Part shown: one piece after another, positions 1 to 5,638 of the stretch
How the letters are laid out: each line of letters opens with the position of its first letter
Position numbering within the stretch: the stretch's first letter is position 1
Assembly (NCBI GenBank): GCA_913054415.1
Contig: CAJXII010000098.1
Span: forward strand, 1 to 5,711
Length of the DNA: 5,711 nt
Source of the DNA: an uncultured Arcobacter sp.
Lineage (GTDB): Bacteria > Campylobacterota > Campylobacteria > Campylobacterales > Arcobacteraceae
Reading direction: 5' to 3'
Made by a program: the position numbers and the translations under genes
Notes under the pieces: generated by a model
Database searches by the model: none
Told to the model about the DNA's origin: nothing
Seen by the model: the letters and a program-made list of their open reading frames with translations, nothing else

Positions 1-54
1 ATGATACTTTTTTAGAATTGGATGGTAGATTTTATATTATGGATTTATTTGGGA
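1..54 (+). repeat. Left arm of a 54-bp perfect terminal inverted repeat
   Basis: Positions 1-54 are identical, base for base, to the reverse complement of 5657-5710 (position n pairs with position 5711-n). Identity stops sharply at position 55 (T here, G in the other copy), and the flanks beyond it are unrelated. The repeat may extend to the left outside the window. Only one of its six frames is open, and both copies use that frame, so it is probably coding. This fits two inverted copies of an insertion sequence or duplicated gene. A contig-end or chimeric-join artefact cannot be excluded. Confidence 0.9.
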
Positions 55-65
55 TTAATTTATAA
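1..65 (+). CDS. 3' end of an unidentified gene (partial; repeated at the right edge)
   Basis: Reading from position 3, an open frame encodes DTFLELDGRFYIMDLFGINL and stops at TAA 63-65. The start lies outside the window. The first 17 codons fall within the inverted repeat, and the last codons (INL, stop) are formed wholly or partly by sequence unique to this side. The other five frames of the repeat contain stops, which supports coding in this frame. I do not recognise the family. A transposase C-terminus is a reasonable guess because the same tail recurs in inverse orientation at the other edge, but no catalytic motif is visible in so short a piece. Confidence 0.45.
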   Translation, partial: DTFLELDGRFYIMDLFGINL

Positions 66-85
66 CTTTCTTAAGAATGTTTAGG

Positions 86-91
86 TATTAT
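86..91 (+). promoter_or_regulatory. Candidate -10 box for the maf-HIT pair
   Basis: TATTAT at 86-91 is one mismatch from the sigma-70 -10 consensus. It would place transcription start near 98, giving a leader of about 24 nt that contains the ribosome binding site. No convincing -35 box lies upstream, which is common in Campylobacterota promoters. I see no sigma-28 or sigma-54 pattern. In such AT-rich DNA this match is weak on its own. Confidence 0.3.
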
Positions 92-110
92 ACACTAATA
101 AAACTTATAC

Positions 111-116
111 AAAGGA
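111..116 (+). promoter_or_regulatory. Ribosome binding site of maf
   Basis: AAAGGA at 111-116 lies 5 nt before the ATG at 122. It is a good Shine-Dalgarno match at a usable distance and fixes the start of the Maf gene here. Confidence 0.7.
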
Positions 117-121
117 ATTAA

Positions 122-2098
122 ATGGATGAAAATGAGATACAATTAAATTGTCAGCAGTTTTATATGAGGAATTTGGAATATTTTGAAAAAAATCATCCTG
201 CTCTATTTAGACAGACTGCATTGTTTGAAGTAGCTATCTCTCAAAATATGTATAAAGAGAGATTTGCTTTGGATGTGGTAAATAATTCATTTGATATAAG
301 AAAATTAGATGATAATAGTTTGCTATACAATAAAGATCTAAATAGTGATGCTATAAAAAGAGTAAGTAAAATCACACTTAATGATAATAATTCATTTAAA
401 CTCTTTACACCTATTAAAGTTCCACAAAACTATACAATAGATCCAGATATTACAAAGACACATCTTCATGTTTTGTATCCATTAATAGAGTATGTCCAAA
501 AATATAGTTCTAGTAAAATCCAACTACAAAAACTTGAAAAATTTGTTTTTTTTGGAAGCTTATTAGGTCGTCATATAGATCTTTTTGTGCAAACTCATAA
601 GCCAAAAGCTATCTTAATAGCAGAGAAAGATATTGAGATTTTTAAATTATCACTTTTTGTTACAGATTACTCTAAGATTGCTCAAACTTGTAAGATAGTA
701 TTTGCTATAACAACAAAAGAGGAAGAGTTTAAAAAAGCTGTTAATGAATTTTTAAAAGAGTTTGATCTTTTTAATTATATTATTAAATTTGCAGTAATAA
801 ATGATGATTATTTGGATTTTATTAATACTTTTTTAAATACATTAGCTTCTACAAGAGCTTCAGATTTCCCTTTTTCTGCTTTGTTAATGACACTAAAAAG
901 ACAAATATGGCTGATGAAAAAAGGTTATAAATTTATAAATTTCAATAAAGAATATAAAATTTTTGATCACTCTAAACCTGTTTTAGTTGTAGCACCTGGT
1001 CCATCATTATCAAAAAATATACAATGGTTACAAGAGAATCAAGATAAGTTTTTGATAGTGGCATTTGGAGCATCACTTAAAACACTTTATAAAGCAGATG
1101 TTCAACCAGATATTATTACTTCAGTAGATCCTACACTATTTATTTTAGATCAATTTAAAGATATTCCAAAAGAGTTTTATAAAGATGCTCTTTTATTTGC
1201 TTCATCAAACTCACCAAAAGAGATGTTGAAGCTTTTTAGTAAAAAACAAACTTATATCTATCAAGTGCTTTATAATGTTATAAATATTGGAACTTTTGGA
1301 GGTAAATCTATAGGTGATGTAACTATGGCTATGCTTTTAAAACTTGGGGCAAAAGAGATATATCTTTTAGGAACAGATCTTAGTGTAGATGCAAAAACAG
1401 GTTCAGCACATGTAAAAGAGCATCAGCATTATAAAGAGATAGAAAACGTAGAAACTCACGATATTATAGAGAATAATTATATTAGTGATGAAGATTTAAT
1501 CTCAGTAAAAGGAAATTTTACAGATGAAGTTTTAACAACTAGACATTTTGAAAGTGTATTGTTCAATTATGATTCACATATAAAAAATTTAGCTAGTGAA
1601 GATACTAAAATATATAATCTATCAGATGGTGCATATATTAAAAATACTACTCCTATAAAAAGTGAGCAAATAGATATTCAAGATAAAATAGATAAAACTA
1701 AATTGCTTAATCTTTTATCTACTAAAATAGTGAAGAAAAAATTAAAAGTTCCGTTTATTGAAGTTGAAATAGAGTTGATTGAGAAGATACTTGAGATATT
1801 AAATTCATATCAAGATAAGATATATAATAGTTATGAAAATATGATGTATGATAAACTTACTATCACAATAGATATGTTAGATATGTTTAAAAATACACCA
1901 AATAATGGAATTGGTTTAGGATTGATAGAATCATTTAATGATAATGTTGAGGGTTATATTAATACATTTTTTAACAATAAAATAAATCAAAAAAAACAAA
2001 AAAGATTTAACAAGTTATTTCACTTATGGCTAAAGCCTCAAATAACTATGTTTCAGAAATATTTAGATTTATTAAAACAAATAGATAAAATATCTTAA
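122..2098 (+). CDS. maf: Motility accessory factor, Maf-family flagellin glycosyltransferase
   Basis: This 658-aa soluble protein has the layout of Maf (motility accessory factor) proteins. These transfer nonulosonic acids such as pseudaminic or legionaminic acid onto flagellin in the cytoplasm. Residues 1 to about 270 resemble the Maf N-terminal domain, opening with YMRNLEYFEKNHP. Residues about 285-440 form the DUF115/MAF_flag10 core: APGPSL at 291-296 after a hydrophobic strand, TSVDPT at 333-338, GGKSIGD at 393-399 and GTDLS at 417-421. The C-terminal part, about 520-658, is lysine-rich and looks helical. There is no signal peptide. The length fits campylobacterial Maf proteins. No flagellin or sugar-synthesis gene lies in the window, so the sugar donor cannot be told. 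There is no long G tract of the kind that makes some Campylobacter maf genes phase-variable; the longest run noticed is T8 at 546-553. The HIT gene follows 19 bp later and is probably co-transcribed. Confidence 0.9.
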   Translation: MDENEIQLNCQQFYMRNLEYFEKNHPALFRQTALFEVAISQNMYKERFALDVVNNSFDIRKLDDNSLLYNKDLNSDAIKRVSKITLNDNNSFKLFTPIKVPQNYTIDPDITKTHLHVLYPLIEYVQKYSSSKIQLQKLEKFVFFGSLLGRHIDLFVQTHKPKAILIAEKDIEIFKLSLFVTDYSKIAQTCKIVFAITTKEEEFKKAVNEFLKEFDLFNYIIKFAVINDDYLDFINTFLNTLASTRASDFPFSALLMTLKRQIWLMKKGYKFINFNKEYKIFDHSKPVLVVAPGPSLSKNIQWLQENQDKFLIVAFGASLKTLYKADVQPDIITSVDPTLFILDQFKDIPKEFYKDALLFASSNSPKEMLKLFSKKQTYIYQVLYNVINIGTFGGKSIGDVTMAMLLKLGAKEIYLLGTDLSVDAKTGSAHVKEHQHYKEIENVETHDIIENNYISDEDLISVKGNFTDEVLTTRHFESVLFNYDSHIKNLASEDTKIYNLSDGAYIKNTTPIKSEQIDIQDKIDKTKLLNLLSTKIVKKKLKVPFIEVEIELIEKILEILNSYQDKIYNSYENMMYDKLTITIDMLDMFKNTPNNGIGLGLIESFNDNVEGYINTFFNNKINQKKQKRFNKLFHLWLKPQITMFQKYLDLLKQIDKIS

Positions 2099-2104
2099 TC
2101 AAAT

Positions 2105-2110
2105 AAGGAG
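2105..2110 (+). promoter_or_regulatory. Ribosome binding site of the HIT gene
   Basis: AAGGAG at 2105-2110 is a near-perfect Shine-Dalgarno, 7 nt before the ATG at 2118. It is the strongest in the window, so the HIT protein can be translated efficiently from a maf transcript. Confidence 0.8.
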
Positions 2111-2117
2111 TAATCAA

Positions 2118-2444
2118 ATGTGTATATTTTGTAAGATTGTAAGTGGTGAGATACCAAATAAAACGATACTTGAGGATGAAAATTTTTTAGCTTTTGAGGA
2201 TATAAATCCCCAAGCAAAAATACATGCTATTATTATCCCTAAAATCCATATTGAATCATTTAATGCTATGACTGAAAATATTATGGCACAGATGACAACT
2301 TTCATACAAGAGGTTGCTTTAACATTAGGTGTAAAAAGTGATGGATATAGATTGATCACAAATGTAGGTAAAAATGGTGGCCAAGAAGTAGCACATATTC
2401 ACTTTCATCTATTAGCTGGAGAGCAATTAGGTTCTATTGTATAA
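2118..2444 (+). CDS. HIT-family (HINT-type) nucleotide hydrolase
   Basis: This 108-aa cytosolic protein belongs to the histidine triad superfamily, HINT branch. Members hydrolyse nucleoside phosphoramidates and related adenylylated compounds. The signature HIHFHLL lies at 93-99 (H93, H95, H97), where the middle histidine is expected to be the nucleophile on the nucleotide phosphate. The N-terminus MCIFCKI has a C2-x-x-C5 pair typical of Zn-binding HINT proteins and is followed by the conserved EIP segment. VGKNGGQEVAH before the triad is also typical. The length is normal and the protein looks intact. It starts 19 bp after maf with its own strong ribosome binding site. The pairing with maf may be only positional, as HIT genes are general housekeeping genes. 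Its stop overlaps the end of the opposing small membrane-protein gene by 11 bp. Confidence 0.93.
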   Translation: MCIFCKIVSGEIPNKTILEDENFLAFEDINPQAKIHAIIIPKIHIESFNAMTENIMAQMTTFIQEVALTLGVKSDGYRLITNVGKNGGQEVAHIHFHLLAGEQLGSIV

Positions 2445-2724
2445 GTTCAGACTCTAAAAGTTTGAGCTTATGCTTTAAAGCTTTTTGTTCTTTTATATCA
2501 GTTGTATTTTCCAATTTTCTCAATATATCATTGATTTGTAGTTGAGTTTGATTTATTTGTTGTTGTTTTATATCTTTTTTGATTTTTTTATATAATAAAA
2601 AACTACTAAATAAAAATAAAATCTCAAAACTATATACAATTATTTTACCAATAGTGCTTACTTCATTAAGATATAAATAAGCACTACATAAAAATATGAT
2701 AACAAAAGGTATCAGTATAGCCAT
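2434..2724 (-). CDS. Small two-helix membrane protein, third gene of the feo operon (unknown function)
   Basis: I do not recognise this 96-aa protein. Two hydrophobic segments (about residues 2-19 and 26-45) are joined by a short NEVST turn. A lysine- and glutamine-rich tail (about 46-96) follows and is probably a long amphipathic helix or coiled coil (KKIKKDIKQQQ, later KALKHKLKLLESEL). The positive charge after the second segment suggests that the tail is cytoplasmic. The ATG lies 10 bp after the feoB stop on the same strand, so co-transcription is likely. The upstream AAAG is a poor ribosome binding site. It is not FeoC-like (no winged helix) and not the cysteine-rich FeoB-associated type, having only Cys13. 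Its position suggests a role near FeoB, but function is unproven. Its end overlaps the HIT gene by 11 bp. Confidence 0.7.
   Translation of the reverse strand: MAILIPFVIIFLCSAYLYLNEVSTIGKIIVYSFEILFLFSSFLLYKKIKKDIKQQQINQTQLQINDILRKLENTTDIKEQKALKHKLKLLESELIQ
2442..2470 (+). terminator. Hairpin at the HIT stop codon, possible terminator
   Basis: The arms TAAGTTCAGAC (2442-2452) and GTTTGAGCTTA (2460-2470) flank a 7-nt loop and begin exactly at the HIT stop codon. In rightward RNA all 11 positions pair, two of them as G-U wobbles. In leftward RNA those two become A-C mismatches, so the fold favours the maf-HIT transcript. A T5 run comes only at about 2482-2486, after a GCTTTAAAGC palindrome, so this is not a classical intrinsic terminator. 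It may instead protect the 3' end or be chance. Confidence 0.35.
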
Positions 2725-2734
2725 ATAAATTACT

Positions 2735-4867
2735 TTATGTTATAGCTAAAGTGATATGATAAGCTATAAAACTCATAACCCAAGCAGTAATAGTTGTTAG
2801 AATAAATAAATATGCTAAATATCTATATCCACCTGCTTCTTTTACAAAAACCATACTAGCTGCAAAACAAGGCAGATAGATCATCACAAATACTATAAAA
2901 GATATAGCTGAAGCAAAAGGTATTTGAGCTTTTATCTCTTTAAGAAGTCTATCACTTGTTTCATCAACTTCCTCACCTACATTATAAAGTATCCCTAAAG
3001 TTGCTACAACTACCTCTTTTGCTGCAAGTCCAGTTTCAAGTGCTACTGTTTGTCTCCAGTCTAATCCAATAGGTTCAAATAAAAATTGACTAGCTTTTCC
3101 TATTTGTCCTAGATAACTTTGTTCTAGTTGAGCTTTTGGTGATATTGTATCATTTTTTACTAAAGAAGCCTCGCTTCCAGCGACCGCATTTGCTGGCTTT
3201 GGATAGTTTGATGCAAACCATATTAAAATAGTAGCTGCTAGTATAAATGTTCCAGCTTTTTTTAGATACATCCAAGCTTCATTTGATACTATCATATATA
3301 ATAATTTTAAAGTTGGTAATCTATATTTTGGCATCTCCATTACAAATGGTTCATCATCACCTTTAAAAGCAGTAAGCCGTAAAACTTTTGCCATAATAAG
3401 TCCTAGCATAGCTCCTGCAATATAGATATAAAATATCACATTTCCAGCTTGATCTTGTGAAAAAAATGCTCCTGCAAAAAGGACATAAATAGGAAGTCTT
3501 GCACCACAAGACATAAATCCTATAATAAAAAGTGTAATAAGTTTATCTTTTTTATTTTTTAAAGTTCTTGTAGCCATATAAGCTGGAACGGAACAACCAA
3601 AACCAGTTACAAGTGGTATAAAACTTTTACCATGTAGTCCAAATTTATGAAAAAATCCATCTAATAAAAATGCAACTCTACTCATATATCCAGTTGTCTC
3701 AAGAAGTGCAATACCAATATATAGTATTATAATATTTGGCAAAAATAATACAACTGCACCTACACCATTTATGATACCATCTACTATAAGTGATCTAAAG
3801 TCATCGTTGGTGATATTTTCCCCTACAACTTCCCCTAACCAACTAAACGAACTATCTATACTATCCATAGGAATTGCTCCTAGGGTAAATGTAAGTTGAA
3901 ATAATCCCCACATAAAAAATAAAAATATAGGGATACCTATATATTTATTGATTAAAATATCATCTATTTTTTTTGTAAATTGTTTTGGTGATTTTTTATC
4001 TGCTCTTTTTACTGTTTCGGCTCTAATACCTCTTGCTATAGCATTAAATTCCTCAGCTTCTATTTGAGATATATCTTTTGTCTCATAATAATTATATATT
4101 TTAGAAAGAGATTCTCTCAAAATTGGTTGTAACTCCATAAAAATTGGTTGGTTATGTAGTTGTTCAAAAAGATTTTTATCCTCTAAAAGAAGTCCTAGTG
4201 CTATCTCTCTTGTTGTAAGATCTTGATATTTATAATTTTTTTCATCAAGATATGTTTTTATGTCAAAAATAGCATCTTCAATAGCATCATTAAAACTTAT
4301 ATTTGAATGAACTCTAGGATTATCAAAACAGTTATGAATCTGATTTAATAGTTCATCAATACCTTCGTTGGTTTTTGCAGATACAGCAATTACAGGCATA
4401 CCCAATAATGCTTGTATTTGTTTAATATCAAGTGTTATTCCCTCTTTTTTTGCTTCATCATACATATTTAAAGCAATAACCATTTTTTTATTTTTGGTTA
4501 AAAGCTCTAGTGTTAAAAGTAGATTTCTAGTTAGATGTGTAGCATCTATGACATTGATAATCACATCATAATCTTGTGTTATTAAATAATCTTTAGCAAC
4601 TTTTTCCTCTTGTGAGAAACCATTGATCGAATAAGTTCCTGGGAGATCTATCATCTCAATCTTATGGCAATGATGTTCAAAACAAACTTTTGTATAATCA
4701 ACAGTTACACCACTAAAGTTACCAACTTTAAGATTACTTCCACCCATTGCATTAATAAGTGATGATTTACCTACATTTGGTTGCCCAGCTAAAACAACTT
4801 TAATAGCTAAAGAATCTGTAGGAATAGCACAGGCTTTCTCTTGTGAAGGATCACATTTACATATCAT
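2735..4867 (-). CDS. feoB: FeoB, ferrous iron uptake GTPase/permease
   Basis: This 710-aa inner-membrane protein imports Fe2+. The N-terminal G domain has all its motifs: G1 GQPNVGKS (28-35), G2 threonine in GVTV (about 55), G3 DLPG (74-77), G4 NMYD (134-137) and G5 SAK (163-165). A GDI-like helical region follows to about 280. The membrane part from about 306 carries the paired gate motifs GCSVP (424-428) and CGARLP (454-459) and later LPCFAA with Cys667, with about eight hydrophobic segments to the C-terminus. The protein appears complete, a little shorter than E. coli FeoB (773 aa). An unusual feature is an extension of about 20 residues before the G domain with Cys3, Cys5 and Cys13. The start ATG shares its A with the feoA stop (TAATG), and a GAGGT lies 6 nt upstream inside feoA, implying translational coupling. 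Expression is probably Fur-controlled through the operon promoter. Confidence 0.97.
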   Translation of the reverse strand: MICKCDPSQEKACAIPTDSLAIKVVLAGQPNVGKSSLINAMGGSNLKVGNFSGVTVDYTKVCFEHHCHKIEMIDLPGTYSINGFSQEEKVAKDYLITQDYDVIINVIDATHLTRNLLLTLELLTKNKKMVIALNMYDEAKKEGITLDIKQIQALLGMPVIAVSAKTNEGIDELLNQIHNCFDNPRVHSNISFNDAIEDAIFDIKTYLDEKNYKYQDLTTREIALGLLLEDKNLFEQLHNQPIFMELQPILRESLSKIYNYYETKDISQIEAEEFNAIARGIRAETVKRADKKSPKQFTKKIDDILINKYIGIPIFLFFMWGLFQLTFTLGAIPMDSIDSSFSWLGEVVGENITNDDFRSLIVDGIINGVGAVVLFLPNIIILYIGIALLETTGYMSRVAFLLDGFFHKFGLHGKSFIPLVTGFGCSVPAYMATRTLKNKKDKLITLFIIGFMSCGARLPIYVLFAGAFFSQDQAGNVIFYIYIAGAMLGLIMAKVLRLTAFKGDDEPFVMEMPKYRLPTLKLLYMIVSNEAWMYLKKAGTFILAATILIWFASNYPKPANAVAGSEASLVKNDTISPKAQLEQSYLGQIGKASQFLFEPIGLDWRQTVALETGLAAKEVVVATLGILYNVGEEVDETSDRLLKEIKAQIPFASAISFIVFVMIYLPCFAASMVFVKEAGGYRYLAYLFILTTITAWVMSFIAYHITLAIT

Positions 4868-5091
4868 TATAATACCTCAACTTCTATAGTGTTAGCTTCA
4901 TCTACTCTTAAAGCTATCATAGTATCTTCTACATTTATCTCCATAGTTTGTTTTTTTAAACTTATAGTTTCGATAAATATAACTGCTCCTTTTATAATAC
5001 CAAAAGAGTAAAATCTTTGCATTAGTTCTTCATTTGCATCTATTTTGGTAATAATTGCATTTTGATTTGGTTGTAATTCAGACAGTTTCAT
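4867..5091 (-). CDS. feoA: FeoA, SH3-like ferrous transport accessory protein
   Basis: This 74-aa cytosolic protein has the normal FeoA length and pattern: an opening MKLSEL, a central L-x-x-R-F-x-x-x-G-I segment (LMQRFYSFGIIKG, about residues 23-35) and beta-rich SH3-like strands ending in ANTIEVEVL. FeoA proteins bind FeoB and support its GTPase-driven Fe2+ uptake. The ATG at 5091 is preceded by AAGGA (5103-5107, minus strand), 11 nt away, which is slightly long but usable. It is the first gene of the leftward operon feoA-feoB-orf96 and overlaps feoB by one base. The divergent fur gene lies 121 bp away, with a Fur box between them. Confidence 0.93.
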   Translation of the reverse strand: MKLSELQPNQNAIITKIDANEELMQRFYSFGIIKGAVIFIETISLKKQTMEINVEDTMIALRVDEANTIEVEVL

Positions 5092-5125
5092 ATATGTCTA
5101 TATCCTTATATTTTTTTAGTATGAA

Positions 5126-5131
5126 ATAATA
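5126..5131 (-). promoter_or_regulatory. Candidate -10 box for the feoAB operon
   Basis: On the minus strand TATTAT lies at 5131-5126, one mismatch from consensus. It would give a leader of about 28 nt before feoA, long enough for the AAGGA site. The expected -35 position (about 5149-5154) has no good match but abuts the Fur box at 5157, so a bound repressor would block polymerase. The call is tentative because the region is AT-rich. Confidence 0.3.
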
Positions 5132-5156
5132 TCTATTGCAAACTTAATAAACTCTT

Positions 5157-5179
5157 AAAATGATAATGAGTATCATTTT
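5157..5179. promoter_or_regulatory. Fur box between feoA and fur
   Basis: AAAATGATA (5157-5165) and TATCATTTT (5171-5179) form a perfect 9-bp inverted repeat around ATGAG. Aligned to the classical 19-bp Fur box GATAATGATAATCATTATC, positions 5162-5180 match at 15 of 19. The site overlaps the likely -35 box of fur and lies just upstream of the likely feoA promoter. One operator could therefore serve both the iron-uptake operon and Fur autoregulation. Campylobacterota Fur may prefer a somewhat different consensus, but the symmetry and location are strong support. Confidence 0.85.
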
Positions 5180-5206
5180 GACTATTAAATTAATTTATGT
5201 TATCAT
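5178..5206 (+). promoter_or_regulatory. Promoter of fur, close to the start codon
   Basis: TTGACT (5178-5183) and TATCAT (5201-5206) are spaced by exactly 17 bp, each close to the sigma-70 consensus. The -10 box ends only 6 nt before the ATG at 5213, so transcription would start at or next to the A of the start codon. No Shine-Dalgarno sequence lies upstream, which fits a leaderless message. The -35 box overlaps the Fur box. Confidence 0.55.
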
Positions 5207-5212
5207 ATCGTT

Positions 5213-5638
5213 ATGAAAAAGATTGAAGAGTTAAAACAAATAGTAAAAAGCAAAGGTTTAAAATATACTAAGCAACGAGAGGTTATATTTGAAACAATTT
5301 TAAAATATAATAATCATCTAAGTGCAGAAGATATATATAATATCTTAAATAAAGAGTATCCAAATATGAATATAGGTATAGCTACTATATATCGAGCATT
5401 AGCTTTTTTAGAGGAAGTTAATCTTATCTCATCAATAGCTATCAATAAAGATGGTAAAAAATTTGAATCAAATGATAAAAAACATCATGATCATCTAGTA
5501 TGTATCAAATGTAATAAAATTATAGAGTTTGTAGATGAAGATATAGAGCAAAAACAAAAACAAATAGCCAATAATTTTGGTTTTAAACTTTTAGATCATA
5601 CTATGTATCTATATGGAATTTGTGAAAATTGTCAATAA
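5213..5638 (+). CDS. fur: Fur, ferric uptake regulator
   Basis: This 141-aa metal-dependent repressor has a winged-helix DNA-binding domain at about 1-85, with KYTKQRE (17-23), HLSAEDIY (35-42) and the recognition helix around IATIYRAL (56-63). The C-terminal dimerisation domain holds the metal ligands: H91-H92-D93-H94, C97-x-x-C100 and a second pair C137-x-x-C140 near the end. The regulatory-site pattern, with Glu85 after the DNA-binding domain and the HHDH motif, and the stretch IIEFVDEDIEQ resemble E. coli Fur more than PerR or Zur, so Fur is preferred, although PerR cannot be formally excluded. The next methionine is Met52, so the start at 5213 is required despite the lack of a ribosome binding site. 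It is divergent from feoAB and shares a Fur box with it, implying iron-dependent autoregulation. Confidence 0.94.
   Translation: MKKIEELKQIVKSKGLKYTKQREVIFETILKYNNHLSAEDIYNILNKEYPNMNIGIATIYRALAFLEEVNLISSIAINKDGKKFESNDKKHHDHLVCIKCNKIIEFVDEDIEQKQKQIANNFGFKLLDHTMYLYGICENCQ

Noticed and set aside
1..54. Calling the repeat a named insertion-sequence family
   Set aside because: Only 17-18 shared codons are visible, with no catalytic motif, outer terminus or target duplication. Naming a family would be a guess.
546..553. T8 run in maf as a possible phase-variation tract
   Set aside because: An A/T run of eight is common in DNA this AT-rich (another lies in feoB at about 3967-3974). Known switching tracts in campylobacterial maf genes are long G runs, which are absent.
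2114..2359. 81-aa open frame on the minus strand opposite the HIT gene
   Set aside because: It lies almost entirely antisense to the well-supported HIT coding sequence and has no family features, so it is a shadow frame.
4368..4571. 67-aa open frame on the plus strand inside feoB
   Set aside because: It is antisense to the conserved FeoB G domain (G4/G5 region), with no ribosome binding site noted and no recognisable features.
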